Shown here one piece after another: positions 30,779-41,902 of a stretch of 64,000 bases of DNA. Source of the stretch: Pisolithus tinctorius (lineage: Eukaryota > Basidiomycota > Agaricomycetes > Boletales > Pisolithaceae); the NCBI GenBank assembly GCA_024663395.1, contig JANFAH010000007.1:1860001-1924000 (forward strand), read 5' to 3'. The stretch's first letter is position 1. Each line of letters begins with the position of its first letter. The position numbers were made by a program, and so were the translations under genes. The notes beneath the pieces were generated by a model. That model did not search any database and was not told the origin of the DNA. It saw only the letters and a list, made by a program, of their open reading frames with translations.

Positions 30779-32579
30779 TGTCACACACCAAAGGTGTTTG
30801 ATGACATGGACATGGATACTGCTGATGAATGGAGATGAAGACTAGAGCCCTCATGTGAAGAAGGGCAGCCAGGAACATTGGCAGTCATCCCTCACACAAG
30901 AACAAGTCATCAATGCCAAAGAAAAAAAAAGAAGTGAGTTAAGCACCAATAAAAATTCTTAAGCACCTGTGTACAGCATTCTGGTTTTCAATGTATCTCC
31001 ACCATTTCTGCAGATGCCAACACCATTCCCACACATGCTTATAGTGCCCAGCCACATGATCTTACCTTCCAAAGTTGGGAAGGATCTGCACACTCCACAC
31101 ATTTCTACAGCACTCCCTCCAAAAGATGCTCATTTTGCTAATTCTTCTGATATGGCTGCCTCCACATCAATCATTTCACTTGTCCCCTTTGCTAGGGACC
31201 ATGGCTACATATATCTGCCAGGAGTTCCTACCAGCTTCCATCCTGAAGCATCCTGGTACATCCCATCCTCATCTGCCCCCTCTTGGCCCATCCAGCTTGG
31301 ACAGTGCATTCTTTTTGTCAGTATGACCTCTAGGAGGACATTCTTTGGTTGCCTTAGGTCTGACATTCAGCTAGAAAGGTCTTATGTGGTTGTTTCAGTC
31401 TCCCCACCCCAAGAAGCATATGGATCATTCTTCCCTGCTCCCTGCAATGTCTTCATACCAATCTTGTCCTTCATTCTTCCAAAATTGCAACAGCTGCAGT
31501 ATAATCCACTGTTCTCTGCTCTCCCTGATTGCATCCATGACAAGTATGATGCACATCTTGCCTTCTTATTGCAAGATACAGCAGAAGATGCTCCCCCTTC
31601 ATCCTCTCTTCCAACAGAGCCTCATTCATGAAGTTTTTATTTGCTTCACTTGGAGGAAAGTTGGGGGGGAAGGTTGTGATCACCTATGCTCCTGTCACCC
31701 CACAGACCCCCAAAGCTTGACCCCTTTCTGACACCTGACTCACCCTGTCTGCATTTGGATGTACTGTATTGGCATCAGATCAGTGCTGCCTCTCTGTCAT
31801 CCCACCTTGGCCTAGAAGTGATCTCTTTGAGATGTGACATGCACAGCCTCCCCCTAATGTGATTCCAGTGCACTTTCCCAGTTTCTGACATTACTTGACT
31901 CATATTTTGAAATTCTGACTGTCCTTGGCTCACCTATTGCCAATACTTACCAATCTTTTGACTTTGCTTATTGATTCTTTGCCTTTTGGCTTACTTATCC
32001 TTACCAATGCTCACCAATGCTTTCTAAGACAATTACCCACCACTTACATTCCTTACTTATCACTTACCAATCACTTACCAAGTGTTTACACCTTGTTTCC
32101 CATAGGCAATGCCCCTGTACTGTATATAAATCACTATACTTAGATAGCAAAAAAAAGAAGACATCAGAGAGCCCCTCTTGCTTGCAATTCATCATCTCTC
32201 AGTATTTCATTCATCAGCTTTGATAGTTGAGACTTTATTAAGGGTCTAGCTATCATCTACTTCACCTATTGATGTCTATCATCAAGTATCTTCACATCCA
32301 GACCTTCCTGGGCTCAGATTAGCTTGGAACATTGAATTAAGTCATCATCCATCCTTCTGTAGGCTGACAGCAGTCTACCCCATCACAATCCTCTCACTTT
32401 CCTGCTCCTTCTTCATCAGGAGCACCCCCAACCCTCAGCACTTGTCTTTGAGTGTTGTAGCTTGCAAAAACCCACCTGAATATAAGGTTCTACCATCTAG
32501 GTAACACCACCACTTACTTTTATTGTCTTTTGTGTTGGTTTTGGTTGGTTTTCACCACTGAACCACACTTTGACTCACA
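30779..32579 (+). repeat. 1.8-kb repeat R, copy 1
   Basis: Runs TGTCACACACC...GACTCACA. It matches 32896-33886, 35460-35485 and 53357-54150 in order, so the second copy is split by two insertions. A TATA-like TGTATATAAATC lies at about 32118 in both. Because it joins Gypsy-3 on the left and a minus-strand Gypsy-4 fragment on the right, the locus may have been rearranged through this repeat. LTR-like ends, but the class is not certain. Confidence 0.75.
30969..31631 (+). CDS. ORF in repeat R copy 1, unknown 220-residue protein
   Basis: Open for 220 codons and matched by an ORF of identical length at 33087-33749. An acceptor-like TTTCTGCAG precedes an internal ATG (MPTPFPHML), so the coding part may start there after an intron beginning GTGAGT near 30936. 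Contains FARDHGYIYLPGVPTSF and LPKLQQLQYNPLFS. No family recognised. Confidence 0.4.
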   Translation: MYSILVFNVSPPFLQMPTPFPHMLIVPSHMILPSKVGKDLHTPHISTALPPKDAHFANSSDMAASTSIISLVPFARDHGYIYLPGVPTSFHPEASWYIPSSSAPSWPIQLGQCILFVSMTSRRTFFGCLRSDIQLERSYVVVSVSPPQEAYGSFFPAPCNVFIPILSFILPKLQQLQYNPLFSALPDCIHDKYDAHLAFLLQDTAEDAPPSSSLPTEPHS

Positions 32580-32895
32580 CCAGTATAGATGGTGCAAGAC
32601 CAGGTTGGTCACTAGGACTGGTGGAGACTGGGCTTACAGGGGGTGTCAACAAGGTTGGCATTCCTTGTGCATGAGTCCAGAAAGTAATACTGCTCAATAC
32701 CCAGTCAATCAATGGATTGTGTTGGGTGAGCCAGTCATGCCCAAGAACTACTTTGCACTTGGAATCCAATGGGGCTAGATACAGGGTTACCAGTGTGACA
32801 TTGTTGGATGTGAAGTGGATTGAGACACCTACTGCCTGAGTTATGGTGAATGCAGATGTTCCATCAAAAAGCTGGAGTTGGATCAGTGAGACCAA
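32580..32895 (-). pseudogene. Gypsy-4 protease fragment (C-terminal half), minus strand
   Basis: Reads LQLFDGTSAFTITQAVGVS, APLDSKCKVVLGHDWLTQHN and IDWVLSSI, aligned with the Gypsy-2 protease (LFDGS..., VLGHNWL, IDWVLGSI). The other half of this protease is at 54151-54340, so the gene was split by everything between. Confidence 0.8.
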
Positions 32896-33886
32896 TGTCA
32901 CACACCAAAGGTGTTTGGTGAGGTGGACATGGATACAGCTGATGAATGGAGATGAAGACCATAGCCCTCATGCAAAGGAGAACAGCCAGAAATGTTGGCA
33001 GTCATCCCTTGCACAAGAATGAGTCATCAATGCCAAAGAAAAAGGAAGGAAGCAAGTTAGGTGCCAGTAAAAATTCTTAAGCACCTGTGTACAGCATTGC
33101 AGTTTTTGACATATCTCCACCATTTCTGCAGATACTGACACCATTCCCACACTCACTCATAGTGCTCAGCCACACAATCCCACCTTCCAAAACTGGAGAG
33201 GATTTGTGCACTCCACACATTTCTACAGCACTCCCTCCAAAAGATGCTCATTTTGCTCATTCTTCTGATATGGCTGCCTCCACATCAATCATTTCACTTG
33301 TCCCCTTCGCTAGGGACCATGGCAACATATATCTACAAGGAGTTCCTACCAGCTTCTGTCCTGAAGCATCCTGGTACATCCAATCCTCATCTGCCCCCTC
33401 TCAGCCTATCCAGATTGGACAGCATGTTCTTTTTGTCAGTATGACCTCTAGGAGGACATTCTTTGGTCACCTCAGGTCTGTCATTCAGCTAGAAAGGTCT
33501 TATGTGGTCATTTCAGTCTCTCTGGTCCAAGAAGTATATGAATCCTTCCTCCCTGCTTCCTGCAACATCTTTGTACCAGTCTCATCCATCATTCTTCCAA
33601 AATTGCAACAGCTGCAGTATAATCCACTGTTCTCCACTCTCCCTGATTGCATCCATGATGAGTATGATGCACATCTTGCCTCCTTATTGCAAGATACAGC
33701 AGAAGGTGCTCCCCCTTTGTCCTCTCTTCCAACAGAGCCTCATTCATGAAGTTTTTATTTGCTTCACTGAGAGGACAGTTTGGGGGGGAAAGTTGCAATC
33801 CCCTATGCTCCTGTCACCCCACAGACCCCCAAAGCTTGACCCCTGTTGACATCTGACTCACCCTGTCCACTTTTGGATGTACTATA
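32896..33886 (+). repeat. 1.8-kb repeat R, copy 2, left part
   Basis: Matches 30779-31770. It is interrupted at TA (33885-33886) by the palindromic element and resumes at 35460. Confidence 0.85.
33087..33749 (+). CDS. ORF in repeat R copy 2, unknown 220-residue protein
   Basis: Same length and roughly 85% identical residues to 30969-31631, no stop or length difference. Several differences are conservative. Whether it is translated is not known. Confidence 0.4.
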   Translation: MYSIAVFDISPPFLQILTPFPHSLIVLSHTIPPSKTGEDLCTPHISTALPPKDAHFAHSSDMAASTSIISLVPFARDHGNIYLQGVPTSFCPEASWYIQSSSAPSQPIQIGQHVLFVSMTSRRTFFGHLRSVIQLERSYVVISVSLVQEVYESFLPASCNIFVPVSSIILPKLQQLQYNPLFSTLPDCIHDEYDAHLASLLQDTAEGAPPLSSLPTEPHS

Positions 33887-35457
33887 CAGTGAGGGACAAA
33901 AGTGTTGCAATGTTTGTGAGGTGTGAGTTGTTGCTGATGTAGCTTGGGCTATTCTGCACAGATAATCATGATACCTATACCATTGGAAAGGGGTGACTCT
34001 AAGCTTTCTAGAGCACTAAGGCTCAGTCAAAAAAAAGCAATACATGCTGAGATACACCCTATTCTTTCTGAAAAGTGCATTGCAATGCTTTTGTCCCTTA
34101 CTGGTGAAATCATGAAATGTGACCTTTTGATGGGATTGAGGGCATGGAGGATGGGAAAAAATGATTACATAATAAACCACATGATCATCCAGATGATATG
34201 TCAGCATGCAAACAATGACAAACATTGGACTTGTACCATTAATCCTCCCTCTTTTACCACAACTCATGAAATCATCTCTCTAGCTCACATGATTATTTTC
34301 TCAAGGAATTCTTATCAAATACTGGTGGCCACCACAGTGCCATCAGTATAACATGCTCTCAGAACCATCAGTCCCTTAAAAAACCTGCTGTCAGTCATTT
34401 CCTGGACTGTTTCCCCCCCATGCCTGATGTGTTCTGGGACTAATCAGGACTTGGAAGGCTGAAAATGTTATGGAGGTCAATCTGGCACTTCAGAACATGA
34501 TGTACAAACCAGTCCCCTCTCAACCAATTCATTTCTGGCACAGGCACAGTGGTATGGAAGTTAGGGCAAGACAAAATCCTCTTTACCCCTGGGTGTCATC
34601 AGAAGGATATGCTACTGAACTGCCATGGAGCAGAATCCTGTGCTTCCATCTGGCCCTGAATATTGCCTTTGGTCACATATGACCAAATATTCCTTCCCCA
34701 GTCATCTACAGTTCAGATCAGAGCAAGATCTAGTGAACCCTCTTATGGTGCTCAGAGCACAAGGAGGTTTTGTCTCACCCCAACTTCCATATCAGTGTTC
34801 CTGTGCCAGAAATGAATTGGTTGAGAGGGGACTGGTTTGTACATCATGTTCTGAAGTGCCAGATTGACCTCCATAACATTTTCAGCCTTCCAAGTCCTGA
34901 TTAGTCCCAGAACACATCAGGCATGGGGGGGAAACAGTCCAGGAAATGACTGACAGCAGGTTTTTTAAGGGACTGATGGTTCTGAGAGCATGTTATACTG
35001 ATGGCACTGTGGTGGCCACCAGTATTTGATAAGAATTCCTTGAGAAAATAATCATGTGAGCTAGAGAGATGATTTCATGAGTTGTGGTAAAAGAGGGAGG
35101 ATTAATGGTACAAGTCCAATGTTTGTCATTGTTTGCATGCTGACATATCATCTGGATGATCATGTGGTTTATTATGTAATCATTTTTTCCCATCCTCCAT
35201 GCCCTCAATCCCATCAAAAGGTCACATTTCATGATTTCACCAGTAAGGGACAAAAGCATTGCAATGCACTTTTCAGAAAGAATAGGGTGTATCTCAGCAT
35301 GTATTGCTTTTTTTTGACTGAGCCTTAGTGCTCTAGAAAGCTTAGAGTCACCCCTTTCCAATGGTATAGGTATCATGATTATCTGTGCAGAATAGCCCAA
35401 GCTACATCAGCAACAACTCACACCTCACAAACATTGCAACACTTTTGTCCCTCACTG
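33887..35457. mobile_element. Tc1/mariner-like palindromic (foldback) element
   Basis: Ends CAGTGAGGGACAAAAGT, with TA duplicated on both sides (33885-33886, 35458-35459). The arms 33887-34544 and 34800-35457 (658 bp each) are inverted and read as identical base for base; the spacer is 255 bp. A second, inverted copy of the terminal motif lies inside each arm (about 34078-34104: CATTGCAATGCTTTTGTCCC). No transposase is encoded, so it is non-autonomous. The ORFs in the arms are identical by symmetry and are not taken as genes. The termini fit the Tc1/mariner superfamily. Confidence 0.9.
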
Positions 35458-35459
35458 TA

Positions 35460-35485
35460 TTGGCAGCAGATTGGCACTGCCTCTC
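35460..35485 (+). repeat. 1.8-kb repeat R, copy 2, 26-bp middle piece
   Basis: TTGGCAGCAGATTGGCACTGCCTCTC corresponds to 31771-31795 and ends with GCCTCTC (35479-35485), the left copy of the KDZ target duplication. Confidence 0.8.
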
Positions 35486-35559
35486 AAGCCCATGCACCTG
35501 GTTAGGCCGTATGAGACAGTCAGTGGAGGCTGACAATTGGCCGTTGGTGACAGGCCAGC

Positions 35560-36000
35560 AGAGGTTGAGCCCATGTATGGCTTGTGCATGTGGGTTACAT
35601 GAGAGCCATGAACCTATTGTCACCTTGTAGTATGGGAGAGCCCAACTGATGAGTGTCACCATGTAGTACAGCTGAGCCTGAGAGGAAATGTTGTCATGAG
35701 GAATGGTGCAGCTGTGGTTTGAATTGTCATTGTCAGTTACAAGCAGGCTGGGGAGTAAGTGTCATCATGGACTATGGGGGGGGCCAATAAATGAGTGTCA
35801 CCGTAGCATACAGCTGAGCCCATAAGTAGGAGTCACTATAGAGAATGGCCGCGCAGAGGTTAGAATTGTCATCATGGGGTACAAGCCAGCTGTGGGACTA
35901 GGGTGTAGCCACTGCAATATGAGTAGTCCCAGGTAAGCCCAGAGTTGGGTGTCCCCAGAAGGTATGGATGGGCTCAGCCCCAGAGTTCACCCCTGGCAGC
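35560..36000. repeat. Imperfect subterminal repeats at KDZ left end
   Basis: Motif GAGTGTCACCATGTAGTACAG and variants recur (about 35653, 35796) along with GTCATCATGG and TGGGGTACAAGC variants. Period irregular. Confidence 0.5.
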
Positions 36001-37620
36001 ACTGTCATGCAAGCTGGCCCAACACCAATGCCATGCTAGCTGTCCCGGCAACACTGCCACATGGGCTGGCCCACCACAAATGCCATGCAGGCCATCCTGG
36101 GATGAATGCCATGTGAGCCAGGCCAACACCAATGCAATATGAATAGGCCCAATACCAATGCCATGCAGGCCGGCACAACACCAATGCCATGCTGGCTGTC
36201 CTGGGATCGATTCCATGTGGGCAGACCCAATACCAATGCCATCCAATGTGTCCCAGCACCAAAGCAATGTGATCCAGGCCAACACAAACCCAGGACTAAT
36301 GCCATGGAAGCCGTCCATGCCGGCACTGATTTAATGTGAACTGGCACAATGCCACGTGCTCCAGCACATTGCCACTGCCTTGGGGCCATCATGGAAGCTG
36401 TCCCAGCACCGATGTATTGTAAGCCGGCACCGGCACCAGGTCCATGTGTTCCAGCACATCCCCAATGCCATGGGGCCATCATGCAGGCCATCCCGGCACC
36501 ATTGGAATGTGTTCCAGCACAACACCAATGCCATGGAAGCTGTGCCGGAACCAATGCCGTATGTTCCAGCCATCCCCAATACCATGAGGCCTATCGTGCA
36601 AGCCATTCTGGCGCCATTGTAATGTGTACTGGCACCAGTTCCATGTATTCCGGCATATCCCCAATGCCACAGGTCCATCATGCAAACCATCCCAGCACCT
36701 TTGTAATGAGTGCTGGCACATCCCCAATGCCATGGAGGCCGTCCCGGCACCAGCTCTATGTATTCCGGCATATCCCCAATGTGATAGGTCCATCATGCAA
36801 GCCATCCTGGTGTAGGGAATGTAATTTCCCTACTGGGGGAATTGTTTTATTTTGATGATTTTACTTTATTTTGTTCTAGCTATCCCTCTGCTACTTGTTC
36901 TTAGAATTTCGCTTTTTTTGTTGCTTAGTCAGCACTACCTAGTGACTGGCATAGTTAGTTTTCCTTAAAAACAATAGACAAGTTACCACAGACAAGAGAC
37001 GAGCTCGAGCAGGTCGTTCCCTGCACCAAGACAGCCTTAGAAGCCTTCAGACGACTACCAGGATCCTTGCCTAGGCTATAGAAGCCCCTTTGGCCTACTC
37101 ACTCCCCATCAGATTTCACTCTACCCTTCAACCTCTCTCTTAAATCCAATTTCCTACACTGGAACCTTTGCAATTAGTGCTGGCACATCTCCAATACCAT
37201 GGGGCCATCATGCAGGCCATTCCGGCACCATTGTAATGTAATGTGTTCTGGCACAACACCAATGCTGTGGAAGCCGTCCTGGAACCCATGCCATTGTAAT
37301 GTGTTCTGGCACAGCACCAATGCCATGGAAGCCGGCCTGGCACCGGTTCCATGTATTCCGGCATATCCCCAATTCCATGACTCCATCATGCAAGCCATCC
37401 CGGCACCATCGTAATGTGTTCCAGCACAACACCAACACCGTGGAAGCCATGCTGGCACCTATGCCATATGTTCCGGCACATCCCCAATTCCATGAGGCCA
37501 TCATGCAGGCTGTCACAGCACCATTGTAAGGAGTTCCGGCACATCCACCAATGCCATGAGGCCATCAGTCAAGCTGTCCTGGCACCAATGGCATGGAGGC
37601 CTGCCCAGAAATCATACCAT
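36000..37620. repeat. Minisatellite with about 26-bp period in KDZ left end
   Basis: Degenerate units of the form CATGCAGGCCGGCACAACAC plus CAATGC, many copies, later alternating with longer variants (CATGGGGCCATCATGCAGGC). The array is split by a solo LTR at 36811-37158. Many units contain CCGG. Confidence 0.8.
36811..37158. repeat. Solo LTR-like insertion in the KDZ minisatellite
   Basis: 348 bp, TGTAGGGAAT...TTTCCTACA, flanked by CTGG (36807-36810, 37159-37162). The repeat unit is continuous across it once one CTGG is skipped. Termini match 20108-20576. Confidence 0.85.
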
Positions 37621-38123
37621 ACCATGCCTGACCTGCCTGACCTCCCGGGAGCAGGTCCACAGTGTATGTATGTACTGGTACCAGTACCATGCCAGAGATG
37701 CATGTATTACCACAATGGTGGCTCTGGTAATGACCAGAAGACTAGCCAACTACCCAGTACATTTAAACTGTGAATTCAATGCCTTACGGCCTCCAGGAAG
37801 CCAGAACAATACCATGAAAGCCACCATCATGCTATACAGCAAAAGCAATTGAGTTATGCCAGCCAGTCATCATTCAATCATCTAGGTGAACCATGACTCC
37901 ATTGGCCCTTAGCACTTGTCACACCACGGCCTTGGTACAGACATCACCATACCAGATTGGTTTTCCAGTATCTGAAGCATACAGTAACAACTACCAGCAG
38001 CGGTAGCTACTTCTTCCTGGAGATCGCATTTTGACAATATAGAATATATTGCTCCAGCTAACAAAGTACAAGTACAAAGACAAAAAAACATGAATGGATT
38101 GTGAAATGACATGTACATTAATG

Positions 38124-39991
38124 TTAGTCAACCTCCATCCTACCTTCCTGTTCGGGCACTGATCCAACTGCTGGTGGTGGCGGAGTAATAGAGATTGCCG
38201 GACCTCCAGCAGGTCCATGCACAGGTTCGACATTCGAAGGAGGTACTTCCAAGCCAGCACCTCCCTCAAATGAAGCCAGGGGGGGTTCAGTGGACTCCTG
38301 TCTTGAGCTGCTTCGGGATGATTGAACCTCTACAACACCGGTGGCAGTGCCAAGTTCAACCATGACCGGCATGTGAGGTACCAGTGTAGGGTTGGAGGTA
38401 GTGTGAAATGGGACCAGAGGATGGTTAAGCACGTCTGGGGCTGGGAATAGGTGATTACGGATGGCATCTACCACCCGATGGAGAGTGGCAAGCTCAGTAC
38501 GGGTTACTTCTATCTCCCACCTCATGTCAGCATTCTCCCGCTTTAGGATGGTAACCTCTTCCCAATATTCGTCACAATGGCACAGATCATCGGCACCGGT
38601 TGTAGTAGTCGGCGCTGGAGTGATGGGTGGGTCTGTTGCAGCGCTTCTTGCACGAGACTGTGACTGGGATAGCCATGACAGAGTAATAATTTCCACTACT
38701 CAATAGAAATATTAGTTCAACTGATTAGCCAAAAATATAGGACTGTGAACAACTTACTGGGGCGGCCAGTCCGTGGGCCAGGAGACGAATGTTGGCTTGT
38801 TATTTTGGATGGACTGGCGGATTGATTTCAGCTTGGTGCCCTTTGACATTTGGCTCGTCGACCGGTCGATGGAGCTGGCGCAGCAAGCGTTGAAGTGGTG
38901 GGAAGGCCGGCGGTGTCTTCTGGGGATCGTTGCTGGCGAGGCCTTGATCGGGAGGCTTTTCGCTGCATCTCGGACTTGTCTCCCCTCCCCTTGAACAAGC
39001 TGCATGAGTATTTCGTACAGTGGCATTGCCAGCATGCCCTGCCAGCTAGCACCGTACAGGGCCAACTCCTGTCCCAGCATCTCACACACCACTCAGCTTC
39101 TGGCACTACCTCCCAAGACTTGGGAGGGTTGTTGATGTCTTGCCGGTCCTGCACATCCTTGTCGACTGGTTTCACCTTCTTCGTTGGTCTCCTTGACTGG
39201 CTCCGGCCTCTACTGGTCTGATCACTGGCATCGACAGGCTTGGCTGCTGGCTGGCCACGTCTTGACTGGCTATGGCCCCATGCCTTCTCCCAGTTCTGAT
39301 CCTCTTCATTTCCTGGCTTCTGCATCGCAACTCCAGTGGTCTTAGCCATAATGTCTGTGGGTGCATGTTCAGATCCCATGTCAGTGGTCTACCCAATTGC
39401 CATCATCAGAATCAGTGCTCACCTGGAAGCTGAGTCCCTTGAGCCTCATCTGTACCCAACTCTTTCCCCTTCCCCTTATCCACCGGCTGTGCCTGGTGCT
39501 CGGCCCTCAACGAAGGCCCGGTAAGCTCCTCCATCACCTTGTAATATGGGTGAGACTTAGGCTGGTGATGAAGGCGATACCATGGATGATCCTTCACATC
39601 GGCCTCTCATGCCGTCATCATCTGGTTGAAAGGGGGCCATGTCTGTGTTGCTATGATTATTGCCAGGTCAACCATGTGCATATCGATAGCAATAAGATGC
39701 AGAGGAATCTCGAATGCCAGGGGTAGATGTTGAACAACCGTGCAGACCATTCCCTACATAGATGTCAGGAACAGATATCATGGCTGCAATTTCACTTACC
39801 AGCTGGGCCCACACAAGCTGAGCCACTTTGCGCCAGTGCATACCATCCCGGCCGCAAAGCCCTTTTAGTTCCTGCATTGTGACCCTGGCAGCCTCCTCGA
39901 CCATCTGCTTGGTATTTTCAGCGGTGATGACCAGCTGGATGTTGTCAGTCGATTGTGCCAGGATGAAGGTGCTGGTGTTGGTGGTAGACAT
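38124..39991 (-). pseudogene. KDZ cargo 1: Cys-cluster/coiled-coil protein, multi-exon
   Basis: Likely start ATG 39991 (MSTTNTSTFILAQSTDN, with KQMVEEAARVTMQELKGL). An exon near 39597-39412 reads KDHPWYRLHHQPKSHPYYKV. An exon from about 39350 carries SWEVVPEAEWCVRCWD and six Cys as C-x2-C-x6-C-x7-C-x2-C-x6-C (about 39100-39010). A GTAAGT donor lies at 38753 and the last exon (about 38696-38124) has a predicted coiled coil (LKRENADMRWEIEVTRTEL), ending GRMEVD. Junction phases are not fully resolved, so it may be intact or damaged. The Cys spacing resembles the Gypsy-2 antisense protein. Function unknown; zinc or DNA binding is inference. Confidence 0.5.
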
Positions 39992-40394
39992 AGTGCTGTT
40001 TAACCCTGGGTGTGCAGGTGGTGGGTGCTTGAGTGGTGTGGTGAATTCACCGGCTAGCATACACCATTCAACAGGCTTACATAAGCACAATACAAATGCT
40101 CACTCCGGTGATGCTGTGATTTACAATATTCAATGTACTGGTTTAACCATTGAACATATTTTGCTGGGAGTATTGTATGGCAGTTGACAGTCATTCCACT
40201 AAGTGCCCATTTACATTATGTATGCACTTGCACATCCTGCATGATGACTCGTGAAAAAATATTGTGTAATACAATCACCTTGTTTATAAGGTCACTCCAG
40301 CCCCAAAATGAGACGCTTTTTTCGACATCCACGCATCTGCCTGACAATTGACTCCGCACGGCAAAACCCACCAGTCGTGACTGGGTTCCAGTGT

Positions 40395-40435
40395 GGTAAA
40401 CAAGGTGCCTGCCAGCGGCACCAGCCATGTTCTAG
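40395..40435 (+). repeat. Candidate Helitron 3' terminus inside KDZ
   Basis: Stem GGTGCC-TGCCAGC-GGCACC (40404-40422), nine bases, then CTAG (40432-40435) and T. The preceding 20-mer equals 16079-16098 at the end of the Helitron. No matching 5' end was found, so a short non-autonomous insert is possible but unproven. Confidence 0.35.
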
Positions 40436-40511
40436 TCTTATCACTGGTACTGAAATCATTCTCAAACATCAGTGTAATCCCCACAGCGCCTACAACGTTT
40501 CGAACTTTCAT

Positions 40512-41703
40512 ATGGCTCCCAGAAATGTTAGATTCAGTTCCAGCAGTCCAGATAAACTCCGTAAGTCAGCCAGTCCAAGGACCATTACTTCTAATGACTG
40601 TGTGCAGTAATTCCATCACACCATGATATGCAGTGGCTTGCATCTCTTGATGAGGATGAGGAAATGCTTACTGAAGATGACCTGCCGGACATGCCATCAT
40701 CCCCGTTATGCGAGCCACCTTTCGAGCTGTCCCCAGCTCAAACAACACGCACAACCAGACCGGAACCCTCCTTCCAGTCCCCTGGTTCGCCCAGATCACC
40801 TTTGATAGAGCCAGCATGGGAGTCATTTGCACTGTCTCCCTCCTCTAGCAGCCCATTGGTTGAGCCTCCTTGGGACTCCATATCAACACACCTCTCTGAC
40901 AGCACCCCATTACTTGAGCCAGCATGGGACAAATCACCACCACCTGTTTCCCCAGGTACTCCATTGCACGAGCCACCTTGGGGGTTGCCCCCACCATTTC
41001 AGTCCCCACCGGTCAGTCCTTTACAAGAACCGGCATTTCAGTCGCCTGCTGCCACAAGATCATCAGCTCACATCTACCCAACTCAAGCAGCTGGCCAATC
41101 ATCATGACCACTCATCCTATTGCATGAGCCCCAATTTCGGTCCTTGACTCCCTCTGTGTCACCAGCCCATCGCAATCCTATCCCAGTTCCCAGCCCAACA
41201 ACATTCACATCGCCCGGCGGCAATTTCCCTGGTCCTCATCAACCTATGGACCTTTCAGACACTCCTGCATCATTCAGCTCCACATCAATACCGCTGGCTA
41301 GATCCCCATCGCCAGTTCCAATCCTGTTGTCACATTCAGAGCTTTTCGCAGTCTCCCAGGAGTTTGCCATACAGCCGGGAGTTGATACTCCACAAACCGA
41401 GCGTAAGTCCAGAAGTTCCTACACAACCATAGCTAAACATGTCTACCAGTTCAAATGTCAAGGCGGATCTCCGGTATCGTGGCTAGGAGTGGGGCGCGTC
41501 AGCCAGACATCAATGCCACACACGATGCCAATCTGATCACCACATATAGGTATTATGCGAATACCCTGGTGGATGCAACCAGGGAGTGGCGATCACATGT
41601 TGAGCGGCATGCCATGCTTACCAGATTCCGGCAACAGTTAGCAAATCTTGTGGAGGAAGAGCCAGCAGTTGTAGGCTACTGTCTTAAACCAGACCAGCTT
41701 TAA
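40512..41703 (+). pseudogene. KDZ cargo 2: Pro/Ser-rich protein with repeated PLxEPxW motif
   Basis: Probable start at ATG 40512 (MAPRNVRFSSSSPDKL). After a frame change near 40610 (short intron or indel) the frame contains six or more copies of a motif like SPLIEPAWES, LVEPPWDS, LLEPAWDK, LHEPPWG (about 40700-41060). TGA at 41105 replaces an expected Arg. A further frame change near 41450 leads to a C-terminal helical region (ITTYRYYANTLVDATREWRS; LTRFRQQLANLVEEE), stop 41701. The C-terminus is the most protein-like part. No known domain. Confidence 0.5.
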
Positions 41704-41902
41704 TTTGTATATTTAACTCATTTCAATGAACATTATGTTGAATGGAATTGGAGAAGTGCACAAATTGGCCGTGATTGGATTGTGACAGTGGGTTACGGTA
41801 CATGGTAGCTATGGGGCCAGTAATTCACCGGTGATTCTTGCACTGTGCACTATATATGTTTGTCGCCAGTCTATGGGAAACCATTAGGTACTGGCCTCAA
41901 TT

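Noticed and set aside
33944..35400. Two identical 135-residue ORFs, one on each strand
   Set aside because: They are mirror images created by the perfect inverted arms; no protein-like composition or family match, so not called as genes.
36000..37620. Regular short repeats resembling a CRISPR array
   Set aside because: Units are directly tandem and degenerate without unique spacers, and the genome is eukaryotic.
40284..40511. Minus-strand 75-residue ORF with an ordered look
   Set aside because: Overlaps the Helitron-end-like segment and has no match in the neighbouring cargo exons; insufficient support.
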